A stretch of 15,851 nucleotides of DNA from Elstera litoralis (GTDB lineage Bacteria; Pseudomonadota; Alphaproteobacteria; Elsterales; Elsteraceae): assembly GCF_000963705.1 (NCBI RefSeq), contig NZ_LAJY01000170.1:1-15851 (forward strand), given 5' to 3'. Made by a program: the position numbers and the translations under genes. The notes below the pieces were generated by a model. That model was given only the letters and a program-made list of their open reading frames with translations. It was not told the origin of the DNA and ran no database searches. Below, in pieces: positions 7,756 through 15,851 of the stretch. How positions within the stretch are numbered: position 1 is the stretch's first letter; each line of letters starts with the position of its first letter.

Positions 7756-8508
7756 TGCCGGGGCGTGTAGAGCCACGCGCCGCCGCCGGGCCGGTCGAGA
7801 CGGCGGGTTTCGCTGGAGCCGATCAGCACCAAGGTCGCCATATCGACGCGGGAAAGGTCGGCTTCGCCCAAGGTGGTGAGGTGTAGGCTTTCGTCCGCCC
7901 GCCCGACGGCGCGGGCGAAGGCGACCGGCGTCGCGGCGGCCTTATGGGCGCGCAGCACGTCGAAAGCGGCGCGAATGCCTCGGACCGGGCTTTGGAGGCA
8001 GGATTATAGAGCGCGATAACGAAATCGCCCGCCGCCGCCGCTGCCAGCCGCCGCGCGATGATCGACCAGGGTTTGAGGTTATCGGAGAGCGAAATGACGC
8101 AAAAATCATGGCCCAGGGGCGCTCCCAACCGTGCGGCGGCGGCCTGCATTGCCGAAATGCCGGGATGAACCGAAATATCGAGGGTCCGCCAAAACTCAGG
8201 CCCTATGCTCACGGCTTCGAAAACGGCGGAAGCATCGCGAAAATCCCCGGATCACCGCCCGAGACGATCACCACCTGCCGCCCGGCTGCCGCCAGGGCAA
8301 GCCCCTGCTGCGCCCGCGCGATTTCGACCCGATTATCGCTGCTATGAAGTGTTTGATCCGCCCGCACTGTCAGCCGCGCTACATAAGGGGCATAGCCGAT
8401 AAGATCGGTCGCGGCGGTTGTTAAGGCGCTCGCTTCGGGGGTGATCCAGTCGGCGGCACCGGGGCCAAGTCCGATAATCCGCAGGCTGCCGGGGGGCGAA
8501 ACGCTCAT
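7734..8508 (-). CDS. cobJ: Precorrin-3B C17-methyltransferase, two frameshifts
   Basis: CobJ methylates C17 and promotes ring contraction, converting precorrin-3B to precorrin-4 (EC 2.1.1.131). Recognisable stretches in order are LRIIGLGPGAADWITPEA, DLIGYAPYV, VIVSGGDPGIFAM, AARLGAPLGHDFCVISLSDN, FVIALYNPASKAR and TLGEADLSRVDMATLVLIGS. They fall in three frames because one base is missing near 8232-8233 (ATG-CTT for ATG-GCT-TCC) and one near 7972-7973 (TTC-GCG for TTC-CGC-GCC). Repaired length is 258 residues, as expected. The ATG at 8508 overlaps the cobI TGA as ATGA. It is the last gene of the riboswitch-led operon, and its tail overlaps convergent cobK by 22 bp. Confidence 0.9.
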
Positions 8509-9230
8509 GGCCGTCGCCCTTCTCCCGGCACGAGAATCATCGAAAAATACGGCGCGGTATCGTCGGTCTTCGCCGCGAGGGGGAGGATTTTTTCCCCCGG
8601 CATGGTGCCGCGTTCGACGTAGATTGCCCGCGCCAGCAATCCGGCAGCGGTCAGCGCGGCACGGATTTTCGGCAGATTGCGGCCCACCTTCATAATCACA
8701 GCGGCGTCGCCGAGACGCAGCTTTTCGGTGAGATCGGCTTCGGGCAAGGTTCCGGCGAGAACGCTCAGCCCATCGTCGCCCCAGGTCATTGGAACCCCTG
8801 CGGCCGCCCAGCAGCCCGACATGCCGGTGACGCCGGGAATGATTTGGGTCGGAAAGCGCTCTTTTAGCCGAATGTAGAGGTGCATGAAGGAGCCATAGAA
8901 AAGCGGATCGCCCTCGGCCACGAGCGCCACGTCGCGCCCCGCGCTCAGATGGGTTGCCAAGGTCGCGGCGGACTCGGCATAGAATTCCCGGAGTTGGTCG
9001 CCATAGGCGGTCTCCGTGACGGGAATTTCCGTGGTCACAGGATAATAAAGCGGCACTTCGATCTGCCCCGCGTGCAGCCAACCGTCGAGAATTTGCCGCG
9101 CATTGCCCCGCCGTCCCTGCTTGGCAAAGAAACTAACGACGGGAACGCGCTGGAGCGTTTTCACGGCTTTCACGGTCAAAAGTTCGGGGTCGCCGGGGCC
9201 GAGGCCGATACCATATAAAGTCCCCGTCAT
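8505..9230 (-). CDS. cobI: Precorrin-2 C20-methyltransferase
   Basis: CobI methylates C20 of precorrin-2 with S-adenosylmethionine, giving precorrin-3A (EC 2.1.1.130). The 241-residue product has the tetrapyrrole-methylase motifs LYGIGLGPGDPELLTVKAVK at residues 5-24, VALVAEGDPLFYGSFMHLY at about 101-119, IIPGVTGMSGCWA at about 129-141 and VIMKVGRN at about 173-180. Length and motifs are typical. Its ATG overlaps the cobH TGA and its TGA overlaps the cobJ ATG, both as ATGA, so translation is probably coupled along cobH-cobI-cobJ. The ORF is intact. Confidence 0.95.
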   Translation of the reverse strand: MTGTLYGIGLGPGDPELLTVKAVKTLQRVPVVSFFAKQGRRGNARQILDGWLHAGQIEVPLYYPVTTEIPVTETAYGDQLREFYAESAATLATHLSAGRDVALVAEGDPLFYGSFMHLYIRLKERFPTQIIPGVTGMSGCWAAAGVPMTWGDDGLSVLAGTLPEADLTEKLRLGDAAVIMKVGRNLPKIRAALTAAGLLARAIYVERGTMPGEKILPLAAKTDDTAPYFSMILVPGEGRRP

Positions 9231-9859
9231 TCGGCGGTACTCGCGAGGGCATTGACGGTCGCGGCCGCCATCGCGCTACCGCCGCGCCGTCCGCGCACGA
9301 CGAGGGCCGGAAGATCAGGCGTTGCTAGCAGGGCTTCCTTGGATTCGACCGCGCCGATGAACCCAACCGGCATACCGATGATGGCCGCCGGGCGGGGCGC
9401 GCCCGCCGCGATCATCTCCAGCAGGTAGAAGAGGGCTGTTGGGGCATTGCCGATGGCGACGACGGCCCCCGCCAGCGAGTCTCGCCACAGTTCCACGGCA
9501 GCGGCGCTGCGCGTGGTGCCGAGGCGGGCGGCGGCATCGGCAATCTGCGGCGCGTTCAAAGTGCAGATGACGGCGTTCTGCGCCGGTAAACGTGCGCGGG
9601 TAATGCCGTGGGCGACCATTTCCGCGTCGCAGAGAATCGGCTTGCCCGCCATCAGCGCGGCGCGCGCCGCTTGAACTGCGCCGGCGGTGAAGGCGAGGTC
9701 GGGAACAATATCGACCATCCCGCAAGCGTGGATAATTCGCACCGCCACGCTCTCATCGGGCCCTGTGAAGTGCGCAAGGTCGGCTTCCGCACGGATCCTC
9801 GCAAAGGATTGCCGGTAAATATCGGCTCCGTCACGGGTATAGTCAAAACGCGCAGTCAT
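9227..9859 (-). CDS. cobH: Precorrin-8X methylmutase
   Basis: CobH moves the methyl from C11 to C12 of precorrin-8X, giving hydrogenobyrinic acid (EC 5.4.99.61). The 210-residue product has the catalytic-histidine segment VRIIHACGMVDIV with His44, in the place of the known His43 of the Pseudomonas denitrificans enzyme. It also has PILCDAEMVAHGITRARL at about 94-111, GNAPTALFYLLEMI at about 157-170 and IIGMPVGFIGAVESKEAL at about 179-196, all characteristic. The ATG at 9859 directly abuts the cobG TGA, with AAAGG upstream as ribosome binding site. Length is normal and the frame is intact. Confidence 0.95.
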   Translation of the reverse strand: MTARFDYTRDGADIYRQSFARIRAEADLAHFTGPDESVAVRIIHACGMVDIVPDLAFTAGAVQAARAALMAGKPILCDAEMVAHGITRARLPAQNAVICTLNAPQIADAAARLGTTRSAAAVELWRDSLAGAVVAIGNAPTALFYLLEMIAAGAPRPAAIIGMPVGFIGAVESKEALLATPDLPALVVRGRRGGSAMAAATVNALASTAE

Positions 9860-11117
9860 TCAAATACCTTTTGTTTTGAAAAACTTAGTAAGAAAGGTCT
9901 GGGCATCCGCAACGGTGAGCCCAAGGTGGTCGGGGGGGGCTGTGGCTGTATATCGCAGAACCACGTCGTATCTGCCTTCGCGCGCGACGAGGGTGATGGG
10001 TGCCGCGCGGGGATGGGCACAGCCTTTCGCGCAGCCCGAAACATGCAGGAGCGGTTTCTCATAGGGCGGTGGGGGTAAGCTGACGGCGAAATTGCGCGCA
10101 TCCTCTTGCGATGGGCGGCTGGCGCGGTCGCAGGCGGGGGCACCGCTACAGGCGGCAATCGCCATAAGCGCGGCGTCGGGGTCCAGAATAAAACCGGCTT
10201 TGCTCAGGCCGGATGCGATGACGGCGGGGGCATCGGTCAAGGTCAGTGGCAGCACCAGGCTACGCCAGGGCGTTAAGCGAAACTCTTGCCCAGCTTGGGC
10301 TAAGCACCGCATCTGTTCGGCATGAAGTCGCCCAAAAGGAACCCCCGCCAGGATAAATGGCCCGACCGTGAGCGGCCAAATCCCGAGCCGTGGAAGCGGC
10401 GGCGCGGGTTCGGTTGTTTTTGCGATTTCGGTCGTTGCGAGACCGGCAGCCTGAAGAAAAGCGACCGGCCCAATCGATGCCAGCAGCGCCTTCATCCGCC
10501 CCCCCTCGGGCGTGAGGCGCAAAAAAGGTTTGGCTGAGCGTCTTCATCACCGGCAGGCAATCATCGGGATGGCAGGTGATGAGCCGATGGCCACCTGCAA
10601 AAACAGCCCAGCGCGGCCCCTCTGACGTGCGTTGAGCGCGGGCGTGCAGGTCGCTCGCGTCGGCGGGAAGCGGCAAAAGGCCACCTTCATCAATGCCAAA
10701 ACCGAATTTTCCCGGCAGGGCGGCCAGCGTATCATCGTTCATCAGCCACGCTTCGAGTGCCGTATAGAGCGGGCGACTATCGAGTGCGGCGGTCGGGTCG
10801 ATCCCGCAAAGGGGCGAGCGCAGAATGTTCCGCCGCGCTTCCTGAGCGATGCTTGTGTCGAGCAAACCAAGATCGGCTAATGCCGTTTGCAAAGGTTGAA
10901 ACGTCTCTTCGCGCACGCCGCGCAGTTGCAAATTGGCGCGCGCGGTTAGATCGATCAGGCCATTACCGAAGCGGTCCGCCAAATCGGCAAGCGCGTAGGC
11001 CAGAGCCTGCGGGATGACCGGGCCGCGCGGGCGTATCCGCACAATGTAACCATCGCCACTCAGCATCGGGCGTAAAGCGCCAGGGCACCAGCCGCGCCGA
11101 AGCTCTTCCGCCATCAT
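9860..11117 (-). CDS. cobG: Precorrin-3B synthase (CobG monooxygenase), one frameshift
   Basis: CobG uses O2 and NADH to hydroxylate precorrin-3A to precorrin-3B (EC 1.14.13.83), the oxygen-dependent step that defines the aerobic pathway. It belongs to the nitrite/sulfite-reductase-like family. The four cluster cysteines are visible: CSGAPAC (Cys323, Cys329) and CAKGC (Cys362, Cys366), spaced as C-x5-C and C-x3-C. The N-terminal half has the family GLIDLTARANLQLRGV segment. The frame breaks in a run of six Ts on the coding strand (10521-10526); five Ts give QTFLRLTPEGG and a continuous 418-residue protein. Of two adjacent ATGs (11117, 11114), the first is favoured because it overlaps the cobN TGA as ATGA. 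Confidence 0.92.
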
Positions 11118-14100
11118 GCCCCCATCTCCGCCAAAAGCTCGCGCGCGGAATTGCGCCGGGGGGTCCAGAAACCGCGTGCATTGGCAAGGGTAAAGCGCGC
11201 GGCCAGCGCGGCGGCGGCGGCGGGGTTCGCGGCGCGAAGGAAGGCGCGCACATCGGCATTCGCAACAAGAGCCTCGAACGCCAGCTCGAACTGATGCGGG
11301 CGCACGCAGTCGGCTAGAACAGCAAAAGCGAAGAGATTATCGACGCTTTCGGCGATTTCTGCCGCGCCGCGATGGCCGTGGCGCATCTGGCCTGCCAACC
11401 AACGCGGGTTCGTCAATCGTCCGCGCACGACACGGGCAACCTCTTCGGCCAAGCTGCGCAACTTGATGTGCTCGGGCAGGCTGCTATCGAGATGATAGAG
11501 CGCAGCCCGCCCGCCCAGGGCGCTATTCGCGGCGGCAAACCCGCCCTCGTGATCGGCGAAAGCATCGGAGTCGAGCACGTCTTGCCCGGCCATATCCTGC
11601 GTGTGGACATAGGCGTCGGCAGTGCGGACTTGGACGGCGAAGCCGGTCGAGGGTCGAGGGGCGTCGGCATCATAGGCGTAGCCGGTTCCGGCAAGATAGC
11701 CTTGGCCGAGGCTCATTCGATCAGCCTCATCGTTGCCAATAAGGGCGCGCATTACCCCCGTCCCATAAGCGCCGGGGGCCGCGCCGAAGATGCGCGAGAC
11801 CGGCGCGTCCGGCACCGTGCGGTGCTGGGCCGCCAATGGGTTCAGCGCATCCGCCTCGTCTAATGCAGCAACGGCGGCGACGATTTGGTTGAATAAGGCA
11901 ATCTGTTGCGGAAAAACATCGCGGAACAGGCCGGAAATTCGCAAAGTGACATCGATGCGCGGGCGGTCCAACACGGCGTGGGGCAGAATAGTGAAGCCCG
12001 ACACGCGTGCCGAACCTTCGTCCCACACCGGCGTTACGCCAAGCAGGGCGATGGCCTGGGCGAGATCTTCGCCGCCGGTGCGCATTGTGGCCGATCCCCA
12101 GAGGTCGAGCAGAATCCGCTGCGGCCAGTCGCCATGATCTTGCAGATAGCGCGCGACCAACTCGTTTGCCGCGCGTTGGCCTAAAACCCACGCCGTTCGC
12201 GTCGGCACATGGCGCGGATCGATCGTATAGAGGTTTCGTCCCGTCGGGAACACGTCTACCCGCCCGCGCGAGGGGGCACCCGCCGGGCCGGGGGGGATGA
12301 ACCGCCCATCTAGCGCCGTCATCAGGGCGGCCATTTCGCGGGTTCCGCAGTCGGCAAGTTCGGGAAGCGCCGCTGCCGGCAGGCAGGCTTCCCACACGGC
12401 CACATCGGGCGTGCGGCCAAAGATATGCAAACCGTCGTTGATCCGCATTTCCTTGATGTCGCACAGATAATTATCGAGCTGGGCGAGGGCGGTTTGCGGG
12501 TCACAGGCCCGAGCCAACCCGCATTCATCGGCAATGCCCGAGGTCTGTGCGTTCGCCAAAATCGCTTCGGCCAGCAGGGCGGCGCGTCTTGGGTCGAGAG
12601 TAACGGCGGCGGCATATTCGTCCATTAAGGCTTCGATCGTGCGCAGAGCGTCGGTGCTTCCGGCGGTCGTGAGGGGCGGCGTGAGGTGGCCGAGGGTGAC
12701 AGCGCTGGTTCGGCGCTTGGCTTGAGCGGCCTCACCGGGATTATTGACGATGAAGGGATAAATGACCGGCACCGGCCCCAAAAGCACCTGGGGGGCACAG
12801 GCGGGGCTGAGGCTGCCGCCTTACCGGGTAACCATTCCAACGTTCCGTGCGTGCCGAGGTGGAGCAGCGCATCGATGTCGACCGAATGGCGTAACCAAAG
12901 GTAGAAGGCGATATAGGCGTGGCTCGGCGGTTCGGCCCCGTCATGGTAGCTTTGCTTGCGCGTTTCCACGCGCCCGCGATCCGGCTGAAGCGCGATCACC
13001 AGGGCTCCGGCCCGAACGGTTTGAAAGCGGAAGGCGGTGTGCGGTGGTGGCCCCCAGGTTTCGAGAACCGCTTCCGTGAAGGCTTTCGGCAGGGCTTGGA
13101 AGAGGCGGTTATAAATTTCTGGCGCAAGCCCGGCCTCCCCCGCTTCTGCGGTCAAGCTGGCCATCAGCGTGTGGGAATCGGGCAGGGGCGGGATGCGATA
13201 ACCGCCGTCGCGCAAAGCGTCGGCAATCGCAAGAAGGCTGGCGGGGGTATCGAGCCCGACGGCATAGGCTTCGCGCCCGCGCTTGCCAGGGTAATTCGAG
13301 AGAATACAGGCGATGCGCCGTTGTGCGCGCGGCTTTTGGGCTAAACGCGCCCAAGCGGCAGCAAGATCGGCCACTACGGCGATTTGATCGAGATCGGGGG
13401 TTTGAACGACGGGCGTGAATTCAAGCTCGGGCGCGGTGCGCGTCAGTGTTTTGAAGCCAATCACCGTCGTGCCGATACGCCCGTCGATTTCCGGAAGAAC
13501 GATATTCATGGCGAGATCGGTGGCGCTCAGGCCGTTATTGCTTTCAGCCCAGGCCTCGCGGCTGCCGGTCGCGAGGATTACCTGAAAGACGGGTGCCCCT
13601 GCGCTGTCGAGCGGGCTGGAAAAGGCGGTGGCATTCAGAACGACCGTGGGGCTTCGGTCGGCGCAGCGAGCACGGATATAGTCGGCGGCGGTTGGCTCCT
13701 TCAGGCTGGCAACGAAATGACTATCGACGGCAAAGCCTCGGTCTGCTAGGGCGTCGGCCAAGGCGCAGATTGGTGCCGTATCGCCCGCCGCATACTGGGA
13801 GCGGTAAAAAACGAGGCTGGCACGGGGGGCGTCATCGCGCTTCGGGTGGCATGCTGCTTCGAACCGCCCGAAACTCGGTACGGGGGTCGGGGGCGGCAGC
13901 GGCGCGGTCTTGGCTTGTCCCTGCCGGGCGATCCAACGGAAGGCCGTGCGCAAATTCGCCTCGCCCCCTTCCTGGAACGCGCCCCACAGGTTTGCGAGAT
14001 CGTCAGGCGCGACGGTCGAGAGGTCGGTAAGGCGCGGGTCGGCGTAACCATCTCCCGGTATCAGCGCGAGCGCGATGCCGGACAGCCGGGCCATTTGGCT

Positions 14101-14400
14101 GAGTTCTTCCGCCCCATAGCGCCAGTAATCGCGCCCACCGAGTAGACGGACCAGAATGAAGCGGGCTTTTTGGGCGGTTTTCTCGACATAGAGATCGACC
14201 GAATAGGGGTGCCGCAACTGCGCGAGTGAGGCCAAACGCGCCGATCCCAAAGCGGGATCGGCGGCTGCGTAGAGGCGGGCAACGGCGCTAAGGTCGCTAT
14301 CCGAAAAAGACAGAAAGAGGATGTCCGCCGGGGACTGGTCTAAATCCACGGCGGTGTCGGTTTCGTCTAGGCTTCGGCTAACGACGTTCAGCAGATGCAT
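11114..14400 (-). CDS. cobN: Cobaltochelatase subunit CobN, one frameshift
   Basis: CobN is the large, substrate-binding subunit of the ATP-dependent aerobic cobaltochelatase, which inserts Co2+ into hydrogenobyrinic acid a,c-diamide with CobS and CobT (EC 6.6.1.2). Family hallmarks include the opening MHLLNVV, ADILFLSFSDSDLSA, CILSNYPGKRGREAYAVGLD, HLGTHGTLEWLPGK at residues 514-527, YLCDIKEMRINDGLHIFG, GRNLYTIDPRHVPTRTAW, ATMRTGGEDLAQA and IDVTLRISGLFRDVFP. One C is missing at 12810-12812 (GCC-TCA for GCC-CTC-AGC), just after residue 530. Repaired length is 1095 residues, shorter than the about 1270 of Pseudomonas denitrificans but like other short CobNs. The ATG at 14400 lies four bases past the cobW stop, has no clear Shine-Dalgarno and probably relies on coupling. 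CobS and CobT are not in the window. Confidence 0.94.
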
Positions 14401-14404
14401 CGGT

Positions 14405-15457
14405 TTAGCGCAGTGCTGCCGCGATGGCGGTTTGATCGAGCCCCTTTTGCCCGATGACGACAAGGCGGGTGCCGCGCGGCTCACCGGGGCGCCAAGCCCG
14501 GTCGAACCGTTGCTGGAAACGCGTGCCGACGCCCTGAACGAGCAGCCGCATCGGTTTTCCCGCTACCTCGGCAAAGCCTTTGATACGGATAATATCGAAA
14601 GCTTCCGCCACAGTGATTAAGCGCCCAATGAAGGCGGTTGGGTCGGCCAACGCAGGCAGGGTTAGAATAAAGCTATCGAAATCATCATGATCGTGCCCTT
14701 CCTCCCCGTCATGGTGCGACGGGCGGGCGGCGAGATCATCTTCCGCCGCCGCCGCCAGGCCAAGCAGCAGCCGAGGATCAATCCGCCCCTCCTGCGTGCA
14801 GAGGATTTTTACGGCCCGTGGAATGGTTTGGGTGATCGCTCCCGTTACCGCCGCTTGCTCCGCGTCGGTCATCAGATCGATTTTATTGAGCAGGATCAGA
14901 TCGGCGCAGAGGAGTTGATCCTCATAGACCTCTTCCAATGGATTATCATGGTCCAGCGATGGGTCGGCGGCGCGCTGTTCGGCGAGTTTCAGCGGATCGT
15001 CGGCAAAGCGCCCATCGGCAACGGCGGCACCATCGATGACGGCGATAACGCCATCGACGGTCAAGCGCGTGCGCAGGCCGGGCCAGTCGAAGGCTTTTAC
15101 GAGGGGTTTTGGCAAGGCTAAGCCGGAGGTTTCGATGATAATATGCTCGGGCTTAGTGTCCCGCCCCAGCAAAGCTTCGATGGCCGGAACGAAATCATCG
15201 GCGACGGTGCAGCATAGGCAGCCATTGGCAAGCTCGACGATATTTTCCTCCGGGCAGGTCTCGATCCCGCAGCCTTTGAGGATTTCAGCATCGATGCCGA
15301 GATCGCCGAACTCATTGATGATGAGGGCCAAGCGCCGCCCTTGGGCATTATCGAGAATATGCCGGATCAGCGTGGTTTTTCCTGCCCCGAGAAAGCCGGT
15401 AATGATGGTAACGGGGATTTTGCCGGGCGGCAGGGAAGATACGGAAGATTGAGACAT
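14405..15457 (-). CDS. cobW: CobW, GTP-binding metallochaperone of the COG0523 family
   Basis: CobW is a G3E-family GTPase thought to handle cobalt for corrin synthesis. The 350-residue product shows Walker A GFLGAGKTTL at 21-30, the metal-binding GCLCC at 79-83 (CxCC), ETSGLALP at 109-116, NKID at 191-194 and a C-terminal CobW domain from about 262. A short His/Asp-rich stretch, SHHDGEEGHDHDDFD (247-261), may help bind metal. I chose the ATG at 15457, which gives the usual short lead-in to the P-loop; the longer frame would start in the riboswitch. No strong ribosome binding site is seen. It is the first gene of the riboswitch-controlled operon, 134 bases below the aptamer, and ends four bases before cobN. 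The ORF is intact. Confidence 0.95.
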   Translation of the reverse strand: MSQSSVSSLPPGKIPVTIITGFLGAGKTTLIRHILDNAQGRRLALIINEFGDLGIDAEILKGCGIETCPEENIVELANGCLCCTVADDFVPAIEALLGRDTKPEHIIIETSGLALPKPLVKAFDWPGLRTRLTVDGVIAVIDGAAVADGRFADDPLKLAEQRAADPSLDHDNPLEEVYEDQLLCADLILLNKIDLMTDAEQAAVTGAITQTIPRAVKILCTQEGRIDPRLLLGLAAAAEDDLAARPSHHDGEEGHDHDDFDSFILTLPALADPTAFIGRLITVAEAFDIIRIKGFAEVAGKPMRLLVQGVGTRFQQRFDRAWRPGEPRGTRLVVIGQKGLDQTAIAAALR

Positions 15458-15498
15458 TGTGAGTTGGCATCGCAGATAGAAACCGGGTGCCAAAAGCC

Positions 15499-15578
15499 GC
15501 GCGAATGGGGCAAAGCCCACACGCTCATGAGAGAGAAAAATCCTCTCAAGCTTACGACGAAGACACCCCGCTTCGCGC
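15499..15578 (-). terminator. Candidate riboswitch expression platform upstream of cobW
   Basis: Between aptamer and cobW the minus strand can form a long stem: bases 15566-15578 (GCGCGAAGCGGGG) with 15499-15510 (CCCCATTCGCGC), with small mismatches. Inside it is a smaller hairpin, TGAGAG/CTCTCA around 15531-15549, with a T-rich loop. The long stem is followed by GGCTTTTGG, a short T-run. This could be a ligand-dependent terminator, or the structure could mask initiation at cobW. The pairing is seen by eye; the mechanism is inferred. Confidence 0.35.
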
Positions 15579-15591
15579 AAACGGCAGCTTC

Positions 15592-15774
15592 GACGGCAGG
15601 TCTCCTGGCTCACGGGTCAAGGCCTGTTCTTCGCCTTCCCAGAACATCGCTTTTGGCGGCTCCAGTGGCATTCTGAAAAACAGGCTCGCCGCTTACAGTT
15701 GCGGGGGCAGCTTGGGAGTTGGGATTTTAAGCCCTCACCCCTATTCCCTATTGTGCGATACTCATCACACCGTC
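15592..15774 (-). promoter_or_regulatory. Cobalamin riboswitch (aptamer) in the cob operon leader
   Basis: The minus strand carries all hallmarks of the adenosylcobalamin aptamer in order: AATAGGGAA near its 5' part, then CTGCCCCCGCAACTGTAAGCGG (through 15689-15702), GCCACTGGAGCCGCC (15655-15669), CTGGGAAGGCG (15632-15642), GACCCGTGAG, and the B12 box GCCAGGAGACCTGCC (15595-15609). The closing stem pairs GACGG (15770-15774) with CCGTC (15592-15596). It reads toward cobW, so high cobalamin would be expected to lower expression of cobW-cobN-cobG-cobH-cobI-cobJ. Confidence 0.96.
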
Positions 15775-15780
15775 TTAGGC

Positions 15781-15812
15781 TAAGAAGTGACACCCACTCC
15801 CCCGCTTGTCAA
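15781..15812 (-). promoter_or_regulatory. Candidate promoter for the riboswitch-led cob operon
   Basis: A consensus -35 hexamer TTGACA lies at 15812-15807 on the minus strand, just upstream of the aptamer. The -10 is unclear: ACTTCT at 15788-15783 is 18 bases away but a poor match. A small dyad CTTAG-G-CTAAG (15774-15784) overlaps the expected start region. Transcription from here would begin at or near the 5' edge of the riboswitch. Confidence 0.4.
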
Positions 15813-15839
15813 ACGCTTGCTGAAGAAAAGGACTCCAGG

Positions 15840-15851
15840 ATGTTACCGGAG
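15840..15851 (+). CDS. Start of an unidentified gene, truncated by window edge
   Basis: An ATG at 15840 on the plus strand opens four codons (M-L-P-E) before the window ends. It is preceded by AAAAGGA at 15826-15832, a fair ribosome binding site seven bases away, with CCAGG nearer. It would be divergent from the cobW operon, sharing the roughly 65-bp space upstream of the riboswitch. Too short to identify; the start is plausible rather than proven. Confidence 0.35.

Noticed and set aside
8509..9081. Long upstream extension of the cobJ reading frame on the minus strand
   Set aside because: This part is an out-of-frame reading of cobI. The true cobJ start is the ATG at 8508, which overlaps the cobI stop.
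1701..12812. Programmed frameshifting as a general explanation for the broken cob genes
   Set aside because: The ten sites share no slippery heptamer or downstream structure and need shifts in both directions; a common regulated mechanism is not credible.
15458..15613. An N-terminal extension of CobW of 52 codons
   Set aside because: It would begin inside the riboswitch aptamer and lacks homology-like features; the ATG at 15457 gives the usual CobW length and P-loop position.
1..15851. tRNA, rRNA, CRISPR arrays, insertion sequences, phage genes or defence systems
   Set aside because: No tRNA-like cloverleaf, regularly spaced repeats, transposase motifs or terminal repeats of a mobile element were seen; the window is a biosynthetic locus.

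Overview
The window is a GC-rich bacterial cobalamin (vitamin B12) biosynthesis locus. It carries most genes for the aerobic route from uroporphyrinogen III to cobalt-inserted, a,c-diamidated corrin. The marker of the aerobic (oxygen-dependent) pathway is CobG, together with the aerobic cobaltochelatase subunit CobN and CobW. The gene set, the short-form CobN and base use suggest an alphaproteobacterium, perhaps Rhodospirillales-like. That placement is inference; no rRNA or other marker gene is present.

Layout, left to right: the first codons of an unidentified minus-strand gene (1-18); a shared control region; a LysR-family regulator on plus (120-1013); a strong inverted repeat over the regulator's stop codon; a roughly 320-bp segment with weak coding character but no recognised gene; then the cob genes. 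These are cobB and cobA (minus, 1399-3483); cbiD (plus, 3521-4630); cobM, cobE and cobL (minus, 4627-6988); cobK (plus, 7005-7755); and a long minus-strand operon transcribed cobW-cobN-cobG-cobH-cobI-cobJ (15457 down to 7734). A canonical cobalamin riboswitch lies in the leader of that operon (15592-15774). The first four codons of another plus-strand gene close the window. Genes in each block are packed with ATGA or TAATG stop/start overlaps, so translational coupling is likely.

How they work together: CobA makes precorrin-2 and CobI methylates it at C20. CobG with CobJ drives ring contraction. CobM methylates C11. CbiD stands where CobF is found in Pseudomonas denitrificans (C1). CobK reduces precorrin-6A. 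CobL methylates C5 and C15 and decarboxylates. CobH moves the C11 methyl to give hydrogenobyrinate. CobB amidates a and c, and CobN (with CobS and CobT, not in this window) inserts cobalt. CobW is a metallochaperone-type GTPase. CobE is a small accessory protein. Adenosylation, remaining amidation and lower-ligand genes are not here.

The main oddity is ten single-base indels that break seven cob genes (cobB, cobA, cobL twice, cobK twice, cobJ twice, cobG, cobN). Each break is repaired by one base, and the repaired proteins have family-typical length and motifs. Eight are losses in short G/C runs and two are gains in A/T runs. This looks more like uncorrected sequencing error than gene decay. 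I found no clearly novel system. The points most worth checking are the shared palindromic Shine-Dalgarno between divergent cobL and cobK, the stop-codon overlaps of convergent genes, and the unassigned segment beside cobB.
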